64,000 nucleotides of DNA from NCBI RefSeq assembly GCF_000374365.1, contig NZ_KB894125.1, positions 1-64,000 on the forward strand, given 5' to 3'. Numbering within the stretch: position 1 is the stretch's first letter; each line of letters opens with the position of its first letter. The translations under genes were made by a program, and so were the position numbers. Source of the stretch: Bacteroides gallinarum DSM 18171 = JCM 13658. GTDB lineage: Bacteria; Bacteroidota; Bacteroidia; Bacteroidales; Bacteroidaceae. This document shows, piece after piece, positions 9,532-19,188 of the stretch. The notes below the pieces were generated by a model, which made no database searches, was not told where the DNA came from, and saw nothing but the letters and a program-made list of their open reading frames with translations.

Positions 9532-9878
9532 TTCCTATATGTTTCAGCCCCTTTTCAAGATATGCGGACTGCAAGTAACTGAATCGGACAGGGATAGAAT
9601 ATGTCTTTATTTTTCTTTGTTATTTACTTGCCTGTTATATATAAAAGAGCTGTTTGTACTCTTTAGATACAGTATTCTTTCTTTTTTCATTGTTGGTATA
9701 TATGAGGCTTATATTGTCTTGGATGCTATGTAAGCAATTCGTATTCATTGCATTGATATAATTATTTTTCGACAGTTTAAATTAGAAAAATTTGTTTTCT
9801 TTTTCTTTGTTTTCTTAATTGATAATTATATATTTGTTACATAAAATTAATTAGCACGATTAAATATTTTGTTTCTCT

Positions 9879-10454
9879 ATGTCCTCCCCGATAGAACACA
9901 CTCTTACATTTAACCGACTATATGAGAAATATAACCGGCGTTTCATCCGTTTCGCAAAAAGCTATGTAGTCGAAAACGAAGTTGCGGAGGATATTGTCAG
10001 CGACACATTCATGTACTATTGGGAACATAAGCAAGTTGTTGTCGAACAAAATATTTCGGCCTATTTATTGACCGTCATAAAGCATAAATGTATCAACTAC
10101 CTGAAACACCAGGCTTTGGAAGAACAAGCCAAGTGCAGTTTCCAGTCTTTGGGCGAGTGGGAGCTCAGGCTTAAGATAAGCACTTTGGAAGGATGCGAGC
10201 CGGAAAAGTTATTGTCTGATGAAATTCAGGCATTGGTGCAGAAAGCACTCCGTTCTATGCCGGAACAAACCCGCAATATCCTATTGAGAAGCCGCTACCA
10301 GTTACAGTCCAATAAAGAAATCGCAGTGCAGTTGGGCGTTTCTGTTAAAGCTGTGGAATACCATATTACCAGAGCCCTGAAGATATTACGCATCGTCTTA
10401 AGAGACTATTTTCCTATCTATCTGATTTACTTGAACTCCTCTCATTTAGATTAA
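9879..10454 (+). CDS. ECF-type RNA polymerase sigma factor
   Basis: A 191-residue extracytoplasmic-function sigma factor of the Bacteroidetes FecI-like group. Region 2 is seen at about residues 10-80 (EVAEDIVSDTFMYYWEHK). Region 4 with its helix-turn-helix is near residues 125-175 (SNKEIAVQLGVSVKAVEYHITRAL). It is followed by a FecR-type anti-sigma gene and a SusC with an STN domain. This is the usual signalling chain in which outer-membrane substrate capture releases the sigma factor to transcribe the same locus. Confidence 0.93.
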   Translation: MSSPIEHTLTFNRLYEKYNRRFIRFAKSYVVENEVAEDIVSDTFMYYWEHKQVVVEQNISAYLLTVIKHKCINYLKHQALEEQAKCSFQSLGEWELRLKISTLEGCEPEKLLSDEIQALVQKALRSMPEQTRNILLRSRYQLQSNKEIAVQLGVSVKAVEYHITRALKILRIVLRDYFPIYLIYLNSSHLD

Positions 10455-10526
10455 TTAACAATAAAACAACCGGCATGGGTTAGGGTATGGAAATATTTAG
10501 TTGCTTTTAATATAAAAGGAACAAAT

Positions 10527-11465
10527 ATGGAAAAAGATACCCTATATAAATTTTTTGCAGGATTAGCTTCTGATTCGGAGAAGATTGCCATAAAGTCTTG
10601 GTTGGAAGAAGATGCTGCCAACCAACAGGTTTTACTGAAAGAACGCGCATTCTATGATGCCATAATGTTGGCAGATGAGAAACCGTGTATAGAAGAAGCG
10701 CGTCCGACGTCCGGTTTCAGGATACTGATGAAACGTTCCCTTAAATGGGCAGCCGTACTTTTACTGGCTTTCATTTCCAGCTATATGCTTCTTGAAATTC
10801 AATACCGTACCTCGGAGGCGGCAGACAATACGGTTATAGTCCCTGCGGGACAACGCGTAAATCTGTTTCTTTCCGACGGAACTAAAGTATGCCTTAATTC
10901 GGGGTCTACATTCACTTACCCGTCATCTTTCACAAATAACATACGCAATGTCAGCTTGGACGGCGAAGCATATTTCGAAGTTTCTGCAAACGAGCAAAAG
11001 CCGTTTGTCGTACATACCCATATCTGTGATGTAGAAGTTACCGGAACAAAATTCAATGTAGAAGCCTATAAGGATGAAAATAGTTTTTCGGCGGCTTTAA
11101 TGGAAGGAAAGATTAAGGTCAGGGACAATGCGGAGCCCTCCAATACAGTACGGCTCAATCCGGCGCATAAAGTAAATTTCGCACAGGGAAAGATGCTGGT
11201 GAGCGATATTTCGGATTACGATGTTTACCGGTGGAAAGAAGGGCTTATTTGCTTTAAGGATTTAGGTTTCGTTGAACTGATGAAACGTGTAGAGAAATAT
11301 TATGGAGTAAAGACCTTCATCGAAAACCCTTCGTTGCCCGAACACTCTTTCAGCGGTAAGTTCCGTGTCTCCGACGGCATAGACAACCTGCTGAGAGTAT
11401 TGCAGAAAGAAGTCGGATACACCTATACGTATTCGGAAGACGGAAATGTAATCTATATCAAATAA
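10527..11465 (+). CDS. FecR family anti-sigma factor
   Basis: A 312-residue inner-membrane anti-sigma factor. A short cytoplasmic N-terminal part (about residues 1-70) would bind the sigma factor. One transmembrane segment lies near residues 75-92, followed by a periplasmic FecR domain (about 105-200) and a C-terminal DUF4974-type domain that contacts the STN domain of the partner SusC. It lies 72 bases after the sigma gene. Typical length for the family. Confidence 0.92.
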   Translation: MEKDTLYKFFAGLASDSEKIAIKSWLEEDAANQQVLLKERAFYDAIMLADEKPCIEEARPTSGFRILMKRSLKWAAVLLLAFISSYMLLEIQYRTSEAADNTVIVPAGQRVNLFLSDGTKVCLNSGSTFTYPSSFTNNIRNVSLDGEAYFEVSANEQKPFVVHTHICDVEVTGTKFNVEAYKDENSFSAALMEGKIKVRDNAEPSNTVRLNPAHKVNFAQGKMLVSDISDYDVYRWKEGLICFKDLGFVELMKRVEKYYGVKTFIENPSLPEHSFSGKFRVSDGIDNLLRVLQKEVGYTYTYSEDGNVIYIK

Positions 11466-11510
11466 TTTTTAACTTATAATACATTAAGCCTATGGGGAAA
11501 GAATGAAACC

Positions 11511-11531
11511 GAAGATTGGGAAACAATCTTC
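11511..11531 (+). terminator. Hairpin between anti-sigma and susC genes
   Basis: Perfect stem GAAGATTG/CAATCTTC with a 5-base loop, followed by TTATTGTT. It may be a weak terminator or attenuator separating the regulators from the SusC/D genes. Confidence 0.45.
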
Positions 11532-11579
11532 TTATTGTTAACTGATATTTTTTGTATAATCATTAAAACATACAAATGT

Positions 11580-14500
11580 ATGGAAAAACACACCTTAAAA
11601 AAAGTACTTCGAAAAAGACTGCATGACCGGATGTTCTTCAAGGTCATGACAATAACCTTTCTCTTTTTGTCCGCCTGCGTTGTAAAAGTACATGCAGCAA
11701 GTATACAAGCCCCCAAAGCATTGATAACGATTAACAAGACCAATGTGGCTCTGCTTAATATAATGGGAGATATTGAGAAACAGTCCAACTATCTGTTCGT
11801 ATACAACAAGAATGTAAATGTAAACCGCAACACCTCCCTCAGTGTCGTTGACAGGCCTTTGGATAAGGTTTTGCATAACCTGTTCAATAATTCGGATATA
11901 GAGTTTGCCATAGAAGGCAGCTACATCGTACTGTCGGCAGGCAAGAAGGCTGAAAACCTGGCTGTAACCCAAAAAACGGTGAAGATAACCGGTAAAGTAA
12001 TCGATGCAACGAACGCCCCTATGCCGGGAGTCACAATCCAGGTGAAAGGTTCTTCGGACGGAACTATCAGCGATTTGGACGGAAACTACCAGTTAACGGT
12101 TCCTGCCGGTGAAGCGGTACTGGTATTCTCCTTCATAGGATACCGGACCGAAGAAGTTGCGGTAGGGTCGCAGCGTGTCATCAACGTAACCTTGACAGAA
12201 GACAGCCAGAAATTGGATGAAGTAGTGGTAACCGCATTGGGTATCAAGAGAAAAGAAAAATCCCTGACCTATTCTACCCAAATCGTGGGAGGAGATGAGC
12301 TGACCCGTGCGAAAGACCCCAACATGATTAATTCATTGGCAGGTAAAACGGCCGGCGTGCAGATTATCAGAAGCTCTTCCGGTTTAGGAGGCTCGGTCAA
12401 GATGACTATCCGCGGTTCGCGTTCAGTAACAGGCAGCAACCAGCCGTTGTATGTAATCGACGGTGTGCCTATCAACAGCTCGTCCAACGACCAGACCGCT
12501 ACCCCGCTCGGAGGTAACAACGATGCGGGCAACCGCGACGGCGGTGACGGTATTTCCAACCTTAACCCCGATGACATCGAGAGTATGAATATCTTGAAAG
12601 GCCCTGCCGCCGCCGCTTTGTACGGTAGCTCTGCCGCTAACGGCGTTGTAGTGATTACCACCAAGAAAGGCAAGGAAGGCCGTACGAGCATCACCTTCAA
12701 CTCCAATACGACCTGGGAAAATGTGGCGTATGGAATTCCGGAATTCCAGAACTCCTATGGCGGAGTGACTTCGAGCTGGGGAGATGCCATTAGCGGTAGC
12801 CCGGACTATACGGACGACTTCTTCCAGACAGGTATAACCACTATCAATTCTTTAACATTGAGTACCGGTTCGGAAGCGATGCAAACCTATTTCTCGTATG
12901 CCAATACCTATGGCAGGGGCATTATGGAGAAACACTCCCTGAACAAGCACAACTTCAACTTCCGTGAAACCGCCAACTTCTTTGACAAGCGCCTGCAAGT
13001 AGACGCCAATGTTAACATGATGTTCCAGGATATGAAGAACCGCCCCTCCTCCGGAGGTTTCTACCTGAATCCGCTGGTAGGCCTGTATATGTTCCCCCGG
13101 GGAGGAGTACAGGGAGGAGAATCCTTCGATTACTATAAGAACAACTATAAGATAATGAACAAGGAGCGCAACCTGTATACGCAGAACTGGTATACCACCC
13201 CCACCAGCTTTAACCAAAACCCGTACTGGCTTCTCAACATGCTGCCCAACGACGGGAAACGTTACAGGACAATCGCCAACCTGAGCCTCTCCTTTAAGCT
13301 GAATGACTACCTGACCATTCAGGCGCGCGGTAATGCCGACTTCGTAACCGATGAATACGAGATGAAAATGTACACCGGAACCGATACCTCGATTGCAGGA
13401 ACCAACGGACGCTTTATTACGGATTCGTCCCATGACCTGAATGTCTACGGCGATTTGATGCTGAGCTATCAGCAGCAATTCAAAAACTTCTCCGTCAATG
13501 CAGCCCTGGGAGCCAGCATCAAGGACGAAACCGGCAAATCCATGGGATTTGACTCTTTTGGCGGCGGACTGTTCAATCCGAATATCTTCGATGTAGGCAA
13601 CATCAACCTGAATGCAAGTACTCCCTCGCTGGATAACTACCATGAGCAGGAACAGGCTATCTTCTTTACCGGACAGTTAGGTTTCAGAGACTGGCTGTTC
13701 CTGGATGTTACCGCCCGTAACGACTGGACTTCCACGTTGGCATTCACCAAATACGTGAAGAAAGGTTTCTTCTACCCCTCTGTCGGCCTGACATGGATAA
13801 TGAACGACGTACTCCGCCTGCCCGAATGGATTGACCTGGGTAAGATACGCGGTGCATGGTCGAAGGTAGGTAACGGCCTGCCCAGATACCGCAGTAATCC
13901 GTTGAACTCAGTAGGAAAAGGAGGAGTCATCAGCTTCAACAGTACGGCTCCTTTCGACGAGCTGAAGCCGGAAATGACCACTTCCTTGGAATTCGGTACG
14001 GAGTGGCGCTTCTTCGGCAGCAGGCTGGAATTAGACCTGACCTATTATCAGACACATACGAAGAACCAGTTGTTCTCTCTGTCTGCCCCTTCGGGCTCCA
14101 AGTATTCCACTTACTATGTCAATGCAGGCGACATTAAGAACGAAGGCGTTGAAGTAGTATTAGGAGGAACCCCGGTGCTTACCAATGATTTCCGTTGGAA
14201 AACCTCTGTAAACTTTGCCTTGAACCGCAATACGGTCGAGGAACTGGCCGACGGCTTGGGATATTTTAGCTTTGGCGGCAACGGCGGTTACGGCATGCGC
14301 CTGGAAGTAGGCGGTTCATTCGGCGATATTTACGGATATACGTTCCAGCGCGACGAGCAAGGCAACTATCTGTACGATGATGCCGGTTTGCCGCTGAAAG
14401 ACGAGTCAGACTTGAAAAAGGTCGGAAACACCTCGCCGGACTTCAATCTGGGTTGGCAGAACACCTTCTCCTATAAAGGATTTACCTTGTACTTCCTTAT

Positions 14501-14939
14501 CGACGGGCGTTTTGGAGGCGATGTAATGTCGCTTACAGAGGCCGAGCTCGACAAATACGGTGTAAGCAAAAGAACCGGCGACGCCCGTAACCGCGGTTAC
14601 GTACCCTTCGGCGGAAAGCAGATTACGGATGTCGAAGGCTTCTATACGATAGTCGGCGGACGCGACGGTATTACCGAGAACTATGTTTACGACGGAACGA
14701 ACATCCGCTTGCGCGAGTTGTCCCTCGGATACAGCCTGCCGAAGAAACTGTTTACGAATATCCCAGTGATAAAAGGGGCAGATATATCCCTGGTCGGACG
14801 TAATTTGTTCTTCTTCAAGAACAATGCACCTTATGACCCGGACGGCGCACTTTCCGTAGGAAATGCCCTGCAGGGAGTAGACGTATTCGGCGTACCGAGT
14901 ACACGGTCGTTTGGATTTAATGTTAAACTCAATTTCTAA
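11580..14939 (+). CDS. susC: SusC/RagA TonB-dependent outer-membrane transporter
   Basis: Outer-membrane glycan importer of 1119 residues. I chose the ATG at 11580, just before a signal-peptide-like segment; an earlier in-frame ATG adds an implausible hydrophobic extension. In order: signal peptide, STN secretin/TonB N-terminal domain (about 55-110), carboxypeptidase-D-like beta-sandwich (about 134-195), TonB box/plug starting with LDEVVVTALG (about 210), then the beta-barrel ending in Phe. The STN domain ties it to the FecR/ECF sigma pair upstream. It pairs with the SusD-like lipoprotein 2 bases downstream. Confidence 0.95.
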   Translation: MEKHTLKKVLRKRLHDRMFFKVMTITFLFLSACVVKVHAASIQAPKALITINKTNVALLNIMGDIEKQSNYLFVYNKNVNVNRNTSLSVVDRPLDKVLHNLFNNSDIEFAIEGSYIVLSAGKKAENLAVTQKTVKITGKVIDATNAPMPGVTIQVKGSSDGTISDLDGNYQLTVPAGEAVLVFSFIGYRTEEVAVGSQRVINVTLTEDSQKLDEVVVTALGIKRKEKSLTYSTQIVGGDELTRAKDPNMINSLAGKTAGVQIIRSSSGLGGSVKMTIRGSRSVTGSNQPLYVIDGVPINSSSNDQTATPLGGNNDAGNRDGGDGISNLNPDDIESMNILKGPAAAALYGSSAANGVVVITTKKGKEGRTSITFNSNTTWENVAYGIPEFQNSYGGVTSSWGDAISGSPDYTDDFFQTGITTINSLTLSTGSEAMQTYFSYANTYGRGIMEKHSLNKHNFNFRETANFFDKRLQVDANVNMMFQDMKNRPSSGGFYLNPLVGLYMFPRGGVQGGESFDYYKNNYKIMNKERNLYTQNWYTTPTSFNQNPYWLLNMLPNDGKRYRTIANLSLSFKLNDYLTIQARGNADFVTDEYEMKMYTGTDTSIAGTNGRFITDSSHDLNVYGDLMLSYQQQFKNFSVNAALGASIKDETGKSMGFDSFGGGLFNPNIFDVGNINLNASTPSLDNYHEQEQAIFFTGQLGFRDWLFLDVTARNDWTSTLAFTKYVKKGFFYPSVGLTWIMNDVLRLPEWIDLGKIRGAWSKVGNGLPRYRSNPLNSVGKGGVISFNSTAPFDELKPEMTTSLEFGTEWRFFGSRLELDLTYYQTHTKNQLFSLSAPSGSKYSTYYVNAGDIKNEGVEVVLGGTPVLTNDFRWKTSVNFALNRNTVEELADGLGYFSFGGNGGYGMRLEVGGSFGDIYGYTFQRDEQGNYLYDDAGLPLKDESDLKKVGNTSPDFNLGWQNTFSYKGFTLYFLIDGRFGGDVMSLTEAELDKYGVSKRTGDARNRGYVPFGGKQITDVEGFYTIVGGRDGITENYVYDGTNIRLRELSLGYSLPKKLFTNIPVIKGADISLVGRNLFFFKNNAPYDPDGALSVGNALQGVDVFGVPSTRSFGFNVKLNF

Positions 14940-14941
14940 CT

Positions 14942-16573
14942 ATGAAGAATATGAAAAAAGCAATATCATATATTATTTCTACGGCATTCGCAGTGTCTTT
15001 ATTGTCTTCTTGTACAGACGCATTCGAAGGCATGAATACCGACCCGTATGGAGTTTCGGATGAGGAATTGTTACAAGACAACAACTATATCGGCCAGCAT
15101 TTTCCCACCTTGCAGAAAGCGATATATTATAATGTAGGCGGATTCGGCTGGGACTTCCAGACTATACAGAACCTGACTTCCGACATCTGGTCTGGCTATA
15201 TGGCTACCCCCAGTGTCTTTTTGGGAGGACGCGATACGCAGACTTACGTACTGCCCAGTGCCTGGACCGATACGTTTTGGGCATATATGTACGACGATGT
15301 AATGATTAACCAGTTGAAGATAAAGGAGAAATGCGAAGAAATGGGTATGGAAACCTATGCCCACTTCAACGCAATCAATACAGTCTTAAGAGTTTTTGCC
15401 ATGTCGCGCGTTGTCGATGAATACGGCCCTATCATCTATTCTAAATACGGCGAGACTAAAACCGGCGGTACATATGATTCCGCACAGGACGCGTACAAGC
15501 TTTTCTTTGAGGAACTGACAGAAGCAAGCAGCATCCTGGACGAGTACTCCAAGAAAGACGAAGTGGCGTCTTTTGCCAACTTCGACATGGCCTATGAAGG
15601 CGATTTGACCAAATGGCTGAAACTCTGCAACACCTTACGGCTCCGCCTGGCGCTCCGGGTGGTAAAGTACGATGCCGATTGGGCTAAGAAAGAAGGCGAA
15701 GCCGCTATCGCCGCCTCGCAAGGCTTGCTGAAAAGCGGAGAAGGATTCATCGTTTCCGGATTCGAGTGGATGCACCCTCTGTACACCTGCTCTATCGAGT
15801 ACAATGACATGTTTATCAGCGCTAATATCAAGTCCATATTGGGCGGCTTCGACGACCCCCGGTTAGAGATGTTCGGCATTGCCAAAAAAGACGAGGTACT
15901 GGGCGTCCGTTCCGGAATTCCCGACCTGGATATCCTGACCGACAAATACAAGGCAGTCATCTCCAATATCAACGTAGAGACAACCACCCCGGGAGTAATC
16001 ATGTCCTCGGCAGAGCCATACTTCCTGTTGGCGGAAGCAGCCTTACGCGGCTGGAATACGGGAGGAGGGACAGCCAAGTCATATTATGAAGAAGGCGTAA
16101 AAGCCTCTTTCAATGAATGGGGAGTTACCCTGGGCGACTACCTGAATAGCCATGCCGTACCTGCCTACTTCACCGACCCTTTGGCAGATTACGCTGATGA
16201 CGAGACAGTCAGGAACCTGGCCGTGCAAAACAATATTGCAGCCGCTTCTACTATCACTCCTTGCTGGGACGATGCAACCAGCGACGAGGAACGCCTGGAA
16301 AAGATTATCACGCAAAAATGGATTGCCGGCTTCCCCGAAGGCAAGAATGCGTGGGCCGAATGGCGCAGAACGGGCTATCCTAAACTTTTCCAAATCCGGC
16401 AGAACAACAGCCAGGGCGTGATACCCACGGAACTGGGCGTACGCCGTCTCCCGTTTATCCAGGATGAGGTAACCAACAACCCTGAAGGCTACGCACAGGC
16501 AGTCCAATTACTGGGCGGTGACGACAATGGCGCTACACGCATCTTCTGGGATGTGGATAAAAGCAATATATAA
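14942..16573 (+). CDS. susD: SusD/RagB-like surface lipoprotein
   Basis: A 543-residue lipoprotein (lipobox LLSSC near residue 24) that caps the SusC barrel and binds glycan at the cell surface. The N-terminal segment after the cysteine (DAFEGMNTDPYG) and TPR-like helices fit the SusD-like superfamily, in the longer subgroup with a C-terminal FPEGKNAWAEWRRTGYP motif. It starts 2 bases after susC, so translation is probably coupled. Confidence 0.93.
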   Translation: MKNMKKAISYIISTAFAVSLLSSCTDAFEGMNTDPYGVSDEELLQDNNYIGQHFPTLQKAIYYNVGGFGWDFQTIQNLTSDIWSGYMATPSVFLGGRDTQTYVLPSAWTDTFWAYMYDDVMINQLKIKEKCEEMGMETYAHFNAINTVLRVFAMSRVVDEYGPIIYSKYGETKTGGTYDSAQDAYKLFFEELTEASSILDEYSKKDEVASFANFDMAYEGDLTKWLKLCNTLRLRLALRVVKYDADWAKKEGEAAIAASQGLLKSGEGFIVSGFEWMHPLYTCSIEYNDMFISANIKSILGGFDDPRLEMFGIAKKDEVLGVRSGIPDLDILTDKYKAVISNINVETTTPGVIMSSAEPYFLLAEAALRGWNTGGGTAKSYYEEGVKASFNEWGVTLGDYLNSHAVPAYFTDPLADYADDETVRNLAVQNNIAAASTITPCWDDATSDEERLEKIITQKWIAGFPEGKNAWAEWRRTGYPKLFQIRQNNSQGVIPTELGVRRLPFIQDEVTNNPEGYAQAVQLLGGDDNGATRIFWDVDKSNI

Positions 16574-16602
16574 CCGAAACCGTTTTTTAACTTAACACAG
16601 AA

Positions 16603-16674
16603 AGAGAAGGTGTATCGAAAGAGTCCTTTTTACTAAATCCGGGGAAAATATTTCTTGATACACCTCTCTTTTTA
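16603..16674 (+). terminator. Terminator/attenuator after susD
   Basis: AGAGAAGGTGTATC pairs with GATACACCTCTCT across a loop of about 40 bases, then a T run. It may lower expression of the downstream enzyme genes relative to susCD. Confidence 0.6.
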
Positions 16675-16726
16675 CAAGACCATTTATATCTTTAGGTTTT
16701 AAATCCGATAAATACTTTTTTATATC

Positions 16727-19177
16727 ATGAAAAATACAATCAAAACAGTTGGAGTCTCCATAGCCCTGCTCTGTGCTCCGTCCGTTCTTCTTCATGCCCA
16801 GGTTGACGAAAAGCTGAAAGCAGATATCGTCAGTACGGGTTATGTACACAGTCCGTTACCGCTCGACGAAACGAAAGCCTTCGAAACATTCGGCCTGAAA
16901 AAGAAAGTGCTGGAGTCCGTAATGCTATGCGATATGGAAGACTTCGCCAAATGGTCGCATAAAGGCATCGGCAAAATAGGGCTGACGACCGAACGCAGCA
17001 AGTCCGGACAGCACAGCCTCCGCCTGGAAGCGCCGGCTCATCCCGAGAAGTTACTCGGCTGGGGGCTGGGACGCGGCACATGTATGGCATCCTTCGATGT
17101 AGGCGGAGCTAACTGGGAAGACTATAACCGTTTGAAATTCTATATTTACCCCACTTGCGAGGGCGCCCGCAGCATTTACCTCAACCTCTACGTAGAGAAC
17201 GACGGTGAAATCAAAGTACCCGATATTTACGGGCGCGAAGGTTATCACGAAATCAACCTGAAAAACAACCAGTGGAACGAATGCTTCGTCGAGATGTCCG
17301 GCCTGGCACGCGATAAAGTAACCAAAATATCGTTTGCAATCGAAGTCTTCGGCAAAGAACGCACTATGGGCGACTCATTACGTTTCGACGTAGATGCGGT
17401 AGAACTTCAGAAAGTAGAAAACCCCGAAACCGTGAAAGGTTGGATGCCGGCACAAAACCGGATAATCTTTTCCACTACCGGTTACAGTCCTGAAAGCGCT
17501 AAGAACGCCATTGTCAATGTGGCGGAGCATAACGGCCAGTTCCAGTTGAAAGATGCCGTAACGCAGGCTATCGTCTATACCGGCCCCGTGCGCAAGGAAA
17601 AGACCGGTCTGGGAGAGTTCGAGACAATTGATTTCTCCGACTTCAAGACACAAGGACGGTACGTTATCCAGGTAGGAAACGTCACCACGCTACCTTTCTA
17701 TATCCATAAGGACGTATGGGAAGACTCCGCATGGCGAATGGTGAACTTCCTGTTCTGCGAACGCTGCGGTTACCCCGTTCCCGGAAAACACGGAGCTTGC
17801 CATAACGACCTGCATGCCAACTACGACGGACATATCATCCCGATAAACGGAGGCTGGCACGACGCTGCCGACATGTCCCAGCAAACATTGCAGACGGGCG
17901 AGATAGCCTATTCCCTGCTCTCTATGGCCAAGCGCGCCAAAGACAAAGGCAATACCGGCTTGTACAACCGTTTAATGGAAGAAGCCCTGTGGGGAATGGA
18001 CTATGTGATGAAAACCCGCCTGGGTAACGGATACCGTGCGCAGACATGGGGAACCAACCTTTGGACAGACGGCAAGGTAGGTACGGACGATGACAGCGGC
18101 TACCGCGAAGTATTGGTACATAACGGAGCGCTCGAGAACTTCCTGCTTGCAGGCATCGAAGCATACGCCTCCATGATGATTGAAAACGATGCAGCCCTCA
18201 AGGGGAACCTGAAGAAGATAGCCCGGGAAGACTTCGGCTATGCCATGGAACGTTTCAACAAATTAGGTTTTGCCGAGCTGGTAAAGAAAGGAGGAGGACA
18301 TGCAGCCATGGCATCCGAAAGCCAGTACCATGCCAATATCTCATGGGCTGCCAGCATGCTCTATAAGCTTACCGGCGAGCAGCAGTACGCCGACGAAGCC
18401 GTGAAAGCTATCCGCTACACCTTGCAATGCCAGCGCACCGAGCCGCTGAAAGACAAGAACAAGACCTGCGGCTTCTTCTACCGCGACCTTGCCAAGAAAT
18501 CCATAGTACACTATACCCACCAGTCCCGCGACTACGCCTATATGGAGGCACTTGCCGCCCTTTGCGAAACACAGCCCGGCCATGCCGACTACAACCAGTG
18601 GATACATTCCATGAAACTCTACGGCGATTACCTGAAGAACATCATGCAATACGTCTACCCCTATGGAATGGTTCCGAGCGGCATATACCATAAAGACGAA
18701 GTGAAAGACTCCGTGAACTTCTATGCCGTACAAGTAGGTATCCGCAGCGGTGCTGAAAAGGATTACAAAGAACAGTTGGAAAATGGCGTCCGTCTGGACA
18801 AAGAACATTACCTGCGCATCTTCCCGGTTTGGTTCTCGTTCAAGGGCAACATTGCCGTACACCTGTCTACCGGCAAGGCAGCGGCTATCTGCGCCCGGAT
18901 ATTGAAAGACAAACAACTGAAAGACATTGCAGAGCAGCAGCTTTTCTGGGTGGTAGGCAAGAATCCTTTCGGCCAGTCCATGATTTACGGAGAAGGCAGC
19001 AACTATACGCAGCTCTATACGGCGCTGCCCGGAGAAACGGTGGGAGAGATACCCGTGGGCATGCAGTCCTATTTCAACGAAGACGCACCTTACTGGCCTC
19101 AGTTCAATACGGCTACTTATAAAGAAGTATGGGGCTCATCGGCAGCCAGGTGGTTGATGTTGGTTTCAGAATTTTAA
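16727..19177 (+). CDS. Glycoside hydrolase family 9 enzyme
   Basis: A secreted or periplasmic 816-residue enzyme with a signal peptide. A jelly-roll-like region (about 50-225) precedes an N-terminal Ig-like (CelD_N) domain (about 235-335) and an (alpha/alpha)6 GH9 catalytic domain. The catalytic-base motif GGWHDAADM is near residue 376. The acid residue is probably the Glu in TYKEVW near residue 798. GH9 contains endo-beta-1,4-glucanases but also exo-beta-glucosaminidases. The neighbouring glucosaminide acetyltransferase-like gene makes a glucosamine-containing substrate worth considering. Confidence 0.88.
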   Translation: MKNTIKTVGVSIALLCAPSVLLHAQVDEKLKADIVSTGYVHSPLPLDETKAFETFGLKKKVLESVMLCDMEDFAKWSHKGIGKIGLTTERSKSGQHSLRLEAPAHPEKLLGWGLGRGTCMASFDVGGANWEDYNRLKFYIYPTCEGARSIYLNLYVENDGEIKVPDIYGREGYHEINLKNNQWNECFVEMSGLARDKVTKISFAIEVFGKERTMGDSLRFDVDAVELQKVENPETVKGWMPAQNRIIFSTTGYSPESAKNAIVNVAEHNGQFQLKDAVTQAIVYTGPVRKEKTGLGEFETIDFSDFKTQGRYVIQVGNVTTLPFYIHKDVWEDSAWRMVNFLFCERCGYPVPGKHGACHNDLHANYDGHIIPINGGWHDAADMSQQTLQTGEIAYSLLSMAKRAKDKGNTGLYNRLMEEALWGMDYVMKTRLGNGYRAQTWGTNLWTDGKVGTDDDSGYREVLVHNGALENFLLAGIEAYASMMIENDAALKGNLKKIAREDFGYAMERFNKLGFAELVKKGGGHAAMASESQYHANISWAASMLYKLTGEQQYADEAVKAIRYTLQCQRTEPLKDKNKTCGFFYRDLAKKSIVHYTHQSRDYAYMEALAALCETQPGHADYNQWIHSMKLYGDYLKNIMQYVYPYGMVPSGIYHKDEVKDSVNFYAVQVGIRSGAEKDYKEQLENGVRLDKEHYLRIFPVWFSFKGNIAVHLSTGKAAAICARILKDKQLKDIAEQQLFWVVGKNPFGQSMIYGEGSNYTQLYTALPGETVGEIPVGMQSYFNEDAPYWPQFNTATYKEVWGSSAARWLMLVSEF

Positions 19178-19188
19178 GCAATACCGCT

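Larger units (their letters stand above)
9217..9878 (+). other. Intergenic region upstream of the sigma factor gene
   Basis: About 660 bases, A+T-rich. It contains a terminator hairpin (9299-9345), a broken signal-peptide-like frame (9382-9531), and a stretch without convincing genes to 9878. TTTGTTTTCT-type low-complexity runs occur at about 9788-9815, similar to those near 130-225 and 1507. Confidence 0.55.

Noticed and set aside
9509..9733. Frame of 74 codons in the gap before the sigma factor
   Set aside because: A+T-rich, hydrophobic by composition, no start signal or homologous look.
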